From the NCBI RefSeq assembly GCF_047675955.1, contig NC_132916.1, positions 70,983,481 to 71,047,480 on the forward strand: a stretch of DNA of 64,000 bases, in the 5' to 3' direction. Under the pieces are notes generated by a model. That model had not been told where the DNA came from. It ran no database searches and saw only the letters and a list, made by a program, of their open reading frames with translations. Shown here piece after piece: positions 36,857-49,300 of the stretch; within the stretch, counting starts at the first letter, position 1, and each line of letters begins with the position of its first letter. This DNA comes from Chlorocebus sabaeus (taxonomy: Eukaryota; Chordata; Mammalia; Primates; Cercopithecidae). The position numbers and the translations under genes were made by a program.

Positions 36857-37773
36857 ATGTGCTTCCAAATATCCCTTTGCCAATTCCACAAGAAGATCCT
36901 TAGCGAAAGGCTTCTTGAAGGGAAAGATGTAACTCTGTGAGATGAATTAACAGAACACAGAGCAGTTTCTCAGAAAGCTTCTTTCCAGTTTTGAACGGAA
37001 GATATTTCCTTTTTCACCATAGCTCTCTATGGGTTTCCAAATATCGCTTTGTCAATTCCAGAAGAACAGCCTTAGCGAAAGGCTTCTTGAAGGGAAAGAT
37101 GTAACTCTGTGAGATGAATTAACAGAACACAGAGCAGTTTCTCAGAAAGCTTCCTTCCAGTTTTGAACGCAGGTTATTTCCTTTTTCACCGTAGCCCACT
37201 ACGGGCTTCCAAATATCCCTTTGCCAATTCCACAAGAACAGCCTTAGCGAAAGGCTTCTTGAAGGGAAAGATGTAACTCTGTGAGATGAATTAACAGAAC
37301 AGAGAGTAGATTCTCAGAAAGCTTCTTTCCAGTTTTGAAGGGAAGATATTTCCTTTTTCACCATAGCCCTCTATGGGCTTCCAAATATCCCTTTGGCAAT
37401 TCCACAAGAACAGACTTAGCGAAAGGCTTTTTCAAGGGAAAGATGTAACTCTGTGAGATGAATTAACAGAACACAGAGCAGTTTCTCAGAAAGCTTCTTT
37501 CCAGTTTTGAACGGAAGATATTTCCTTTTTCACCATGGCCCTCCATGGGCTTCCAAATATCCCTTTGCCAATTCCACAGGAACAGCCTTAGCGAAAGACG
37601 TCTTGAAGGGAAAGATGTAACTCTAGGAGATGAATTAACAGATCACAGAGCAGTTTCTCAGAAAGCTTCTTTGCAGTTTTGAACGGAAGATATTTCCTTT
37701 TTCACCATAGCCCTCTATGGGCTTCCTAATATCCCTTTGCCAATTTCACAAGAACAGCCTTAGCGAAAGGCTT
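36857..37773. repeat. Local duplication at 8-monomer spacing, second copy
   Basis: Second copy of 35481-36397, with some changes (GAACGCAGG and GCCCACTACGG near 37170-37200, CTCTAGGAG near 37622). Its first monomer is joined part-way through to the TCTCCGAAAGC/CCGGTTTTG monomer, so the junction is a hybrid unit. Confidence 0.82.
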
Positions 37774-37982
37774 TTTGAAGGGAAAGATGTAACTCTGTGA
37801 GATGAATTAACAGAACACAGAGCAGTTTCTCAGAAAGCTTCTTTCCAATTTTGAATGGAAGATATTACCTTTTACACCATAGCCCTCTATGGGCTTCCAA
37901 ATATCCCTTTGCCAATTCCACAAGAAGATCCTTAGCGAAAGGCTTCTTGAAGGGAAAGATGTAAGTCTGTGAGATGAATTAA

Positions 37983-40051
37983 CAGAACACAGAGCAGTTT
38001 CTCAGAAAGCTTCTTTCCAGGTTTGAACGGAAGATATTTCCTTTTTCACCATAGCCCTCTAGGGGCTTCCAAATATGCCTTTTCCAATTCCACAAGAACA
38101 GGATTAGCGAAAGGCTTCTTGAGCGGAAAGATGTAACTCTGTGAGATGAATTAACAGAACACAGAGCAGTTTTTCAGAAAGCTTCCTTCCAGTTTTGAAC
38201 GGAAGTTATTTCCTTTTTCACCATAGCCCTCTATGGGCTTCCAAATATCACTTTGAAAATTCCACAAGAACAGCCTTAGCGAAAGGCTTATTGAAGGGAA
38301 AGATGTAACTCTGTGAGATGAATTAACAGAACACAGAGCAGTTTCTCACAAAGCTTCTTTCCAGTTTTGAACGGAAGATATTTCCTTTTTCACCATAGCC
38401 CTCTATGGCCTTCCAAATATCACTTTGCCAATTCCACAAGAACAGCCTTAGCGAAAGACTTCTTGAAGGGAAAGATGTAACTCTGTGAGATGAATTAATA
38501 GAACACAGAGTAGTTTCTCAGAAAGCTTCTTTCCAGTTTTGAACGGAAGATATTTCCTTTTTCACCATAGCCCTCTATGGGCTTCCAAATATGCCTTTGC
38601 CAATTCCACAAGAACAGTCTTAGCGAAAGGCTTCTTGAGGGGAAAGATGTAACTCTGTGAGATGAATTAACAGAACACAGAGCAGTTTCTCAGAAAGCTT
38701 CTTTCTAGTTTTGAACGGAAGATATTTCCTTTTTCACCATAGCCCTGTATGGGCTTCCCAAAATGCCTTTGTCAATTCCACAAGAACAGCCTTAGCGAAA
38801 GGCTTCTAGAAGGGAAAATGTAACTCTGTGAGAAGAAATAACAGAACACAGAGCAGTTTCTCACAAAGCTTCTTTTCAGTTTTGAACGGAAGATATTTCC
38901 TTTTTCACCATAGCCCTCTATGGGCTTGCAAATATCACTTTGCCAATTCCACAAGAACTGCCTTAGCGAAAGACTTCTGAAGGGAAAGATGTAACTCTGT
39001 GAGATGAATTAACAGAACAGAGAGCAGTTTCTCAGAAAGCTTCTTTCCAGTTTTGAAGGGAAGATATTTCCTATTTCACCATAGCCCTCTATGGGCTTCC
39101 AAATATCCCTTTGCCAATTCCACAAGAACAGCCTTAGCGAAAGGCTTTTTGAAGGGAAAGATGTAACTCTGTGAGATGAATTAACAGAACACAGAGCAGT
39201 TTCTCAGAAAGCTTCTTTCCAATTTTGAATGGAAGATATTTTCTTTTACACCATAGCCCTCTATGGGCTTCCAAATATCCCTTTGCCAATTCCACAAGAA
39301 GATCCTTAGAGAAAGGCTTCTTGAAGGGAAAGATGTAACTCTGTGAGATGAATTAACAGAACACAGAGCAATTTCTCAGAAAGCTTCTTTCCAGTTTTGA
39401 ACGGAAGATATTTCCTTTTTCACCATAGCCATCTATGGGCTTCCAAAAATGCCTTTACCAATTCCACAAGAACAGCCTTAGCGAAAGGCTTCTTCAAGGG
39501 AAAGATGTAACTCTGTGAGATGAATTAACAGAACACAGAGCAGTTTCTCAGAAAGCTTCTTTCCAATTTTGAACGGAAGATGTTTAATTTTTCACAATTG
39601 CCCTCTATGGGCTTCCAAATATCCCTTTGCCAATTACACAAGAACAGCCTTAGCGAAAGGCTTCTTGAAGGGAAAGATGTAACTCTGTGAGATGAATTAA
39701 CAGAACACAGAGCAGTTTCTCAGAAAGCTTCTTTCCAGTTATGAACGGAAGATATTTCCTTTTTCACCATAGCCCTCTATGGGCTTCCAAATATGCCTTT
39801 GCCAATTCCACAAGAACAGTCTTAGCGAAAGGCTTCTTGAGTGGAAAGATGTAACTCTGTGAGATGAATTAACAGAACACAGAGCAGTTTCTCAGAAAGC
39901 CTCTTTCCAGTTTTGAACGGAAGATATTTCCTTTTTCACCATAGCCCTCTATGGGCTTCCAAATATCGCTTTGCCAATTCCAGAAGAACAGCCTTAGCGA
40001 AAGGCTTCTTGAAGGGAAAGATGTAACTCTGTGAGATGAATTAACAGAACA
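37983..40051. repeat. 12-monomer block, first of two copies 2749 bp apart
   Basis: It matches 40732-42800 at a constant offset of 2749 bp (16 monomers). Shared rare variants are CAGGTTTGAACGG, CTAGGGGC with CAGGATTAGCG, CTTGAGCGG, GAGAAGAAATAACAG, CTTCTGAAGGG and AGATGTTTAATTTTTC. Confidence 0.88.
38152..38667. repeat. Three-monomer cassette M1-M2-M3, copy 11
   Basis: M1 has TTTTTCAG, CTTCCTTCC and CTTTGAAAATTCC. M2 has CTCACAAAGC and TATGGCCTTCC. M3 has TAATAGAACACAGAGTAG and AATATGCC with CTTGAGGGG. Confidence 0.86.
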
Positions 40052-40731
40052 CAGAGCAGTTTCTCAGAAAGCTTCTTTCCAGTTTTGAACGGAAGATATT
40101 TCCTTTTTTACCATGGCCCTCTATGGGCTTCCAAATATCACTTTGCCAATTCCACAATAACAGCCTTAGAGAAAGGCTTCTTGAAGGAAAAGATGTACCT
40201 CTGTGAGATGAATTAACAGAACACAGAGCAATTTCTCAGAAAGCTTCTTTCCAGTTTTGAACGGAAGATATTTCCTTTTTCACCGTAGCCCTCTATGGGC
40301 TTCCAAATATCGCTTTGCCAATTCCCGAAAAACAGCCTTAGCGAAAGGCTTCTTGAAGGGAAAGATGTAACTCTGTGAGATGAATTAACAGAACACAGAG
40401 CAGTTTCTCAGAAAGCTTCTTTCCACTTTGAGCGGAAGATATTTCCTATTTCACCATAGCCCTCTACGGGCTTCCAAATATCACTTTGCCAATTCCACAA
40501 GAATAGCCTTAGCGAAAGGCTTCTTGAAGGGAAAGATGAAACTCTGTGAGATGAATTAACAGAACACAGAGCAGTTTCTCAGAAAACTTCTTTCCAGTTT
40601 TGAACGGAAGATATTTCCTTTTTCACCATAGCCCTCTATGGGCTTGCAAATATCACTTTGCCAATTCCACAAGAACAGCCTTAGCGAAAGACTTCTTGAA
40701 GGGAAAGTTGTAACTCTGTGAGATGAATTAA
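40052..40731. repeat. Four-monomer spacer between the 2749-bp-spaced copies
   Basis: It holds TTTTTTACCATGG, CCCGAAAAACAG, a GAGCGG/CTACGG monomer and a GGCTTGCAAATATC monomer, in the order seen at 33.35-34.03 kb (offset 6705 bp). Confidence 0.8.
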
Positions 40732-42800
40732 TAGAACACAGAGCAGTTTCTCAGAAAGCTTCTTTCCAGGTTTGAACGGAAGATATTTCCTTTTTCACCA
40801 TAGCCCTCTAGGGGCTTCCAAATATGCCTTTTCCAATTCCACAAGAACAGGATTAGCGAAAGGCTTCTTGAGCGGAAAGATGTAACTATGTGAGATGAAT
40901 TAACAGAACACAGAGCAGTTTTTCAGAAAGCTTCCTTCCAGTTTTGAACGGAAGTTATTTCCTTTTTCACCATAGCCCTCTATGGGCTTCCAAATATCAC
41001 TTTGAAAATTCCACAAGAACAGCCTTAGCGAAAGGCTTATTGAAGGGAAAGATGTAACTCTGTGAGATGAATTAACAGAACACAGAGCAGTTTCTCACAA
41101 AGCTTCTTTCCAGTTTTGAACGGAAGATATTTCCTTTTTCACCATAGCCCTCTATGGCCTTCCAAATATCACTTTGCCAATTCCACAAGAACAGCCTTAG
41201 CGAAAGACTTCTTGAAGGGAAAGATGTAACTCTGTGAGATGAATTAATAGAACACAGAGTAGTTTCTCAGAAAGCTTCTTTCCAGTTTTGAACGGAAGAT
41301 ATTTCCTTTTTCACCATAGCCCTCTATGGGCTTCCAAATATGCCTTTGCCAATTCCACAAGAACAGTCTTAGCGAAAGGCTTCTTGAGGGGAAAGATGTA
41401 ACTCTGTGAGATGAATTAACAGAACACAGAGCAGTTTCTCAGAAAGCTTCTTTCTAGTTTTGAACGGAAGATATTTCCTTTTTCACCATAGCCCTGTATG
41501 GGCTTCCCAAAATGCCTTTGTCAATTCCACAAGAACAGCCTTAGCGAAAGGCTTCTAGAAGGGAAAATGTAACTCTGTGAGAAGAAATAACAGAACACAG
41601 AGCAGTTTCTCACAAAGCTTCTTTTCAGTTTTGAACGGAAGATATTTCCTTTTTCACCATAGCCCTCTATGGGCTTGCAAATATCACTTTGCCAATTCCA
41701 CAAGAACTGCCTTAGCGAAAGACTTCTGAAGGGAAAGATGTAACTCTGTGAGATGAATTAACAGAACAGAGAGCAGTTTCTCAGAAAGCTTCTTTCCAGT
41801 TTTGAAGGGAAGATATTTCCTATTTCACCATAGCCCTCTATGGGCTTCCAAATATCCCTTTGCCAATTCCACAAGAACAGCCTTAGCGAAAGGCTTTTTG
41901 AAGGGAAAGATGTAACTCTGTGAGATGAATTAACAGAACACAGAGCAGTTTCTCAGAAAGCTTCTTTCCAATTTTGAATGGAAGATATTTTCTTTTACAC
42001 CATAGCCCTCTATGGGCTTCCAAATATCCCTTTGCCAATTCCACAAGAAGATCCTTAGAGAAAGGCTTCTTGAAGGGAAAGATGTAACTCTGTGAGATGA
42101 ATTAACAGAACACAGAGCAATTTCTCAGAAAGCTTCTTTCCAGTTTTGAACGGAAGATATTTCCTTTTTCACCATAGCCATCTATGGGCTTCCAAAAATG
42201 CCTTTACCAATTCCACAAGAACAGCCTTAGCGAAAGGCTTCTTCAAGGGAAAGATGTAACTCTGTGAGATGAATTAACAGAACACAGAGCAGTTTCTCAG
42301 AAAGCTTCTTTCCAATTTTGAACGGAAGATGTTTAATTTTTCACAATTGCCCTCTATGGGCTTCCAAATATCCCTTTGCCAATTACACAAGAACAGCCTT
42401 AGCGAAAGGCTTCTTGAAGGGAAAGATGTAACTCTGTGAGATGAATTAACAGAACACAGAGCAGTTTCTCAGAAAGCTTCTTTCCAGTTATGAACGGAAG
42501 ATATTTCCTTTTTCACCATAGCCCTCTATGGGCTTCCAAATATGCCTTTGCCAATTCCACAAGAACAGTCTTAGCGAAAGGCTTCTTGAGTGGAAAGATG
42601 TAACTCTGTGAGATGAATTAACAGAACACAGAGCAGTTTCTCAGAAAGCCTCTTTCCAGTTTTGAACGGAAGATATTTCCTTTTTCACCATAGCCCTCTA
42701 TGGGCTTCCAAATATCGCTTTGCCAATTCCAGAAGAACAGCCTTAGCGAAAGGCTTCTTGAAGGGAAAGATGTAACTCTGTGAGATGAATTAACAGAACA
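40732..42800. repeat. 12-monomer block, second copy
   Basis: Matches 37983-40051; the only difference noted near the start is AACTATGTGAG at 40887. It diverges after about 42800, where CAGAGAGCAG replaces CACAGAGCAG. Confidence 0.88.
40901..41416. repeat. Three-monomer cassette M1-M2-M3, copy 12
   Basis: Copy 11 shifted by 2749 bp; M3 starts at 41245. Confidence 0.86.
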
Positions 42801-43324
42801 GAGAGCAGTTTCTCAGAAAGCTTCTTTCCAGTTTTGAAGGGAAGATATTTCCTTTTTCACCATAGCCCTCTATGGGCTTCCAAATATCCCTTTGCCAATT
42901 CCGCAAGAACAGCCTTAGCGAAAGGCTTTTTGAAGGGAAAGATGTAACTCTGTGAGATGAATTAACAGAACACAGAGCAGTTTCTCAGAAAGCTTCTTTC
43001 CAATTTTGAATGGAAGATATTTCCTTTTACACCATAGCCCTCTATGTGCTTCCAAATATCCCTTTGCCAATTCCACAAGAAGATCCTTAGCGAAAGGCTT
43101 CTTGAAGGGAAAGATGTAACTCTGTGAGATGAATTAACAGAACACAGAGCAGTTTCTCAGAAAGCTTCTTTCCAGTTTTGAACGGAAGATATTTCCTTTT
43201 TCACCATAGCCCTCTATGGGTTTCCAAATATCGCTTTGTCAATTCCAGAAGAACAGCCTTAGCGAAAGGCTTTTTGAAGGGAAAGATGTAACTCTGTGAG
43301 ATGAATTAACAGAACACAGAGCAG
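42801..43324. repeat. Alpha-satellite segment before the right-hand repeat
   Basis: About three monomers matching 35237-35760 (offset 7564 bp): GAAGGGAAG, TATGTGCTTCC/AAGATCC, and GGGTTTCC/CGCTTTGTC types. Confidence 0.75.
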
Positions 43325-46300
43325 TTTCTCAGAAAGCTTCTTTCCAGTTTTGAACGGAAGATATTTCCTTTTTCACCATAGCCCTCTATGGGCTTCCAAA
43401 AATGCCTTTGCCAATTCCACAAGAACAGCCTTAGCGAAAGGCTTCTTCAAGGGAAAGATGTAACTCTGTGAGATGAATTAACAGAACACAGAGCAGTTTC
43501 TCAGAAAGCTTCTTTCCAGTTTTGAACGGAAGATGTTACCTTTTTCACAATTGCCCTCTATGGTCTTCCAAATATCCCTTTGACAATTCCACAAGAACAG
43601 CCTTAGCGAAAGGCTTCTTGAAGGGAAAGATGTAACTCTGTGAGATGAATTTACAGAACACAGAACAGTTTCTCAGAAAGCTTCTTTACAGTTTTGAACG
43701 GAAGATATTTCCTATTTCACCATAGCCCTCGATGGCCTCCCAAATATCCCCTTGTCAATTCCACAAGAATAGCCTTAGCGAATGGCTTCTTGAAGGGAAA
43801 GATGTAACTCTGTCAGATGAATTAACAGAACATAGAGCAGTTTCTCAGAAAGCTTCTTTCCAGTTTTGAACGGAAAATATTTCCTTTTTCACCATAGCCC
43901 TCAATGGGCTTCCAAATATCACTTTGCTAATTCCACAAGAACAGCCTTAACGAAAGGCTTCTTGAAGGGAAGGATGTAACTCTGTGAGATGAATTAACAG
44001 AACACAGAGCAGTTTCTCAGAAAGCTTCTTTCCAGTTTTGAACGGAATATATTTCCTTTTTCACCATAGCCCTCTATGGGCTTCTAAATATCCCTTTGCC
44101 AATTCCACAAGAGCAACCTTAACGAAAGACTTCTTGACGGGGAAGATGTAACTCTGTGAGATGAATTAACAGAACACAGAGAAGTTTCTCAGAAAGCTTC
44201 TTTCCAGTTTTGAACGGAAGATATTTCCTTTTTCACCATAGCCCTCAATGGGCTTCCAAATATCACTTTGCCAATTCCACAAGAACAGCCTTAGCGAAAG
44301 GCTCCTTGAAGGGAAAGATGTAACTCTGTGACATGAATTAACAGAAACAGAGCAGTTTCTCAGAAAGCTTCTTTCCAGTTTTGAACGGAAGATATTTCCT
44401 TTTTCACCATAGCCCTCTAGGGGCTTCCAAATATCCCTTGCCAATTCTACAATAACAGACTTAGCGAAAGACTTCTTGAAGGGAAAGATGTAACTCTGTG
44501 AGGTGAATTAAGAGAACACAGAGCAGTTTCTCAGAAAGCTTCTTTCCAGTTTTGAACGGAAGATAATTCCTTTTTCACCATAGACCTCTATGGGCTTCCA
44601 AATATGCCTTTGCCAATTCCACAAGAACAGCCTTAGCGAAAGGCTTCTTGAAGGGAAAGATGTAACTCTGTGGGATGAATTAATCGAACACAGAGCAGTT
44701 TCTCAGAAAGCTTCTTTCCAGTTTTGAACGGAAGATATTTCCTTTTTCACCATAGCCCTCTATGGGCTTCCAAATATCCCTTTGCCAATTCCACAAGAAC
44801 AGTCTTAGGGAAAGGCTTCTTGAAGGGAAAGATGTAACTCTGTGAGATGAATTAACAGAACACAGAGCAGTTTCTCAGAAAGCTTCTTTCCAGTTTTGAA
44901 CGGAAGATATTTCCTTTTTCACCATAGCCCTGTATGGGCTTCCAAATATCAATTTTCCAATTCCACAAGAACAGCCTTAGCGAAAGGCTTCTTGAAGGGA
45001 AAGATGTAACTCTCTGAGATGAATTAACAGAACACAGAGCAGTTTCTCCGAAAGCTTCTTTCCAGTTTTGAACGGAAGATATTTCCTTTTTCACCATAGC
45101 CCTCTATGGGTTTCCAAATATCGCTTTGCCAATTCCACAAGAACAGCCTTAGCGAAAGGCTTCTTGAAGGGAAAGATGTAACTCTGTGAGATGAATTAAC
45201 AGAACACAGAGCAGTTTCTCAGAAAGCTTATTTCCAGTTTTGAACGGAATATATTTCCTTTTTCACCATAGCCCTCTATGGGCTTCCAAATATCCCTTTG
45301 CCAATTCCACAAGAGGAGCCTTAACGAAAGACTTCTTGAAGGGAAAGATGTAACTCTGTGAGATGAATTAACAGAACACAGAGCAGTTTCTCAGAAAGCT
45401 TCTTTCCAGTTTTGAACGGAAGATATTTCCTTTTTCACCATAGCCCTCTATGTGCTTGCAAATATCCCTTTGCCAATTACACAAGAACAGCCTTAGCGAA
45501 AGGCTTCTTCAAGGGAAAGATGTAACGCCGTGAGATAAATTAACAGAAAACAGAGCAGTTTCTCAGAAAGCTTCTTTCCAATTTTGAACGGAAGATATTT
45601 CCTTTTTCACCATAGCCCTCTATGGGCTTCCAAATATCCCTTTGCCAATTCCACAAGAACAGCCTTAGCGAAAGGCTTCTTGGAGGGAAAGATGTAACTC
45701 TGTGAGATGAATTAACAGAATACAGAGCAGTTTCTCAGAAAGCTTCTTTCCAGTTTTGAACGGAAGATATTTCCTTTTTCACCATAGCCCTGTATGGGCT
45801 TCCAAATATCCCTTTGCCAATTCCACAAGAACAGCCTTAGCGAAAGGCTTCTTCAAGGGAAAGAGGTAACTCTGTGAGATGAATTAACAGAACACAGAGT
45901 AGTTTCTCAGAAAGCTTCTTTCCAGCTTGAGCGGAAGATATTTCCTATTTCACCATATCCCTCTATGGGTTTCCAAATATCACTTTGCCAATTCCACAAG
46001 AACAGCCTTAGCGAAAGGCTTCTTGAAGGAAAAGATGTAACTCTGTGAGATGAATTAAGAGAACACAGAGCAATTTCTCAGAAAGCTTTTTTCCAGTTTT
46101 GAACGGAAGATATTTCCTTTTTCACCGTAGCCCTCTATGGGCTTCCAAATATCACTTTGCCAATTCCACAAGAACAGTCTTAGCGAAAGGCTTCTTGAGG
46201 GGAAAGATGTAACTCTGTGAGATGAATTAACAGAACACAGAGCAGTTTCTCATAAAGCTTCTTTCCAGTTTCGAACGGAAGATATTTCCTTTTTCACCAT

Positions 46301-49300
46301 AGCCCTGTATGGGCTTCCCAATATCCCTTTGTCAATTCCACAAGAACAGCCTTAGCGAAAGGCTTCTTGAAGGGATAGATGTAACTCTGTGAGATGAATT
46401 AACAGAACACAGAGCAGTTTCTCAGAAAGCTTCTTTCCAGTTTTGAACGGAAGATATTTCCTTTTTCACCGTGGCCCTCTATGGGCTTCCAAATATCCCT
46501 TTGCCAATTCCACAAGAACAGCCTTAGCGAAAGGCTTCTTGAAGGGAAAGATGTAACTCTGTGAGATGAATTAACAGAACACAGAGCAGTTTCTCAGAAA
46601 GCTTCTTTTCAGTTTTGAACGGAAGATATTTCCTTTTTCACCATAGCCCTCTATGGGCTTCCTAATATCCCTTTGTCAATTCCAGAAGAACAGCCTTAGC
46701 GAAAGGCTTCTTGAAGGGAAAGATGTAACTCTGTGAGATGAATTAACAGAACACAGAGCAGTTTCTCAGAAAGCTTCTTTCCAGCTTGAGCGGAAGATAT
46801 TTCCTATTTCACCATAGCCCTCTATGGGCTTCCAAATATCACTTTGCCAATTCCACAAGAACAGCCTTAGCGAAAGGCTTCTTGAAGGGAAAGATGTAAC
46901 TCTGTGAGATGAATCAACAGAACGCAGAGCAGTTTCTCAGAAAGCTTCTTTCCAATTTTGAATGGAAGATATTTCCTTTTACACCGTAGCCCTCTACGGG
47001 CTTCCAAATACCCCTTTGCCAATTCCAGAAGAAGATCCTTACCGAAAGACTTCTTGAAGGGAAAGATGTAACTCTGTGAGATGAATTAACAGAACACAGA
47101 GCAGTTTCTCAGAAAGCTTCTTTCCAGTTTTGAACGGAAGATATTTACTTTTTCACCATAGCCCTCTATGGGCTTCCAAATATCACTTTGCCAATTCCAC
47201 AAGAACAGCCTTAGCGAAAGGCTTCTAGAAGGGAAAATGTAACTCTGTGAGATGAATTAACAGAACACAGAGCAGTTTCTCAGAAAGCATCTTTCCAGTT
47301 TTGAACGGAAGATATTTCCTTTTTCACCATAGCTCTCAATGGGCTTCCAAATATCACTTTTCCAATTCCACAAGAACAGCCTTAGCGAAAGGCTTCTAGA
47401 AGGGAAAATGTAACTCTGTGAGATGAATTAACAGTACACAGAGCAGTTTCTCAGAAAGCTTCTTTCCAGTTTTGAAGGGAAGATATTTCCTTTTTCACCA
47501 TCGCCCTCTATGGGCTTCCAAATATCCCTTTGCCAATTCCACAAGAACAGCCTTAGCGAAAGGCTTCTTGAAGGGAAAGATGTAACTCTGTGAGATGAAT
47601 TTACAGAACACAGAACAGTTTCTCAGAAAGCTTCTATACAGTTTTGAACGGAAGATATTTCCTATTTCACCATAGCCCTCGATGGGCTCCCAAATATCCC
47701 CTTGTCAATTCCACAAGAATAGCCTTAGCGAAAGGCTTCTTGAAGGGAAAGATGTAACTCTGTGAGATGAATTAACAGAACACAGAGCAGTTTCTCAGAA
47801 AGCTTCTTTCCAGTTTTGAACGGAAGATATTTCCTTTTTCACCATAGCCCTCTATGGACTTACAAATATCACTTTGCCAATTCCACAAGAACAGCCTTAG
47901 GGAAAGACTTCTTGAAGGGAAAGATGTAACTCTGTGAGATGAATTAACAGAACCCAGAGCAGTTTCTCAGAAAGATTCTTTCCAGTTTTGAACGGAAGTT
48001 AATTCCTTTTTCAACATAGACCTCTATGGGATTCCAAATATGCCTTTGCCAATTCCACAAGAACAGCCTTAGCGAAGGGCTTCTTGAAGGGAAAGATGTA
48101 ACTCTGTCAGATGAATTAACAGAACATAGAGCAGTTTCTCAGAAAGCTTCTTTCCATTTTTGAACGGAAGATATTTCCTTTTTCACGATAGCCCTCTGTG
48201 GGCTTCCAAATATCCCTTTGCCAATTCCACAAGAGCAGCCTTAACGAAAGACTTCTTGAAGGGAAAGATGTAACTCTGTGAGATGAATTAACAGAACACA
48301 GAGCAGTTTCTCAGAAAGCTTCTTTCCAGTTTTGAACGGAAGATATTTCCTTTTTCACCATAGCCCTCTATGTGCTTGCAAATATCCCTTTGCCAATTAC
48401 ACAAGAACAGGCTTAGCGAAAGGCTTCGTGAAGGGAAAGATGTAACTCTGTGAGATGAATTAACAGAACACAGAGCAGTTTCTCAGAAAGCTTCTTTCCA
48501 GTTTCGAACTGAAGATATTTCCTTTTTCACCATAGCCCTGTATGGGCTTCCCAATATCCCTTTGTCAATTCCACAAGAACAGCCTTACCGAAAGGCTTCT
48601 TGAAGGGATAGATGTAACTCTGTGAGATGAATTAACAGAATACAGAGCAGTTTCTCAGAAAGCTTCTTTCCAGTTTTGAACGGAAGATATTTCCTTTTTC
48701 ACCGTGGCCCTCTATGGGCTTCCAAATATCCCTTTGCCAATTCCACAAGAACAGCCTTAGCGAAAGGCTTCTTGAAGGGAAAGATGTAACTCTGTGAGAT
48801 GAATTAACAGAACACAGAGCAGTTTCTCAGAAAGCTTCTTTTCAGTTTTGAACGGAAGATATTTCCTTTTTCACCATAGCCCTCTATGGGCTTCCTAATA
48901 TCCCTTTGTCAATTCCAGAAGAACAGCCTTAGCGAAAGGCTTCTTGAAGGGAAAGATGTAACTCTGTGAGATGAATTAACAGAACACAGAGCAGTTTCTC
49001 AGAAAGCTTCTTTCCAGCTTGAGCGGAAGATATTTCCTATTTCACCATAGCCCTCTATGGGCTTCCAAATATCCCTTTGCCAATTCCACAAGAACAGCCT
49101 TAGCGAAAGGCTTCTTGAAGGGAAAGATGTAACTCTGTGAGATGAATCAACAGAACGCAGAGCAGTTTCGCAGAAAGCTTCTTTCCAATTTTGAATGGAA
49201 GATATTTCCTTTTACACCGTAGCCCTCTACGGGCTACCAAATACCCCTTTGCCAATTCCAGAAGAAGATCCTTACCGAAAGACTTCTTGAAGGGAAAGAT

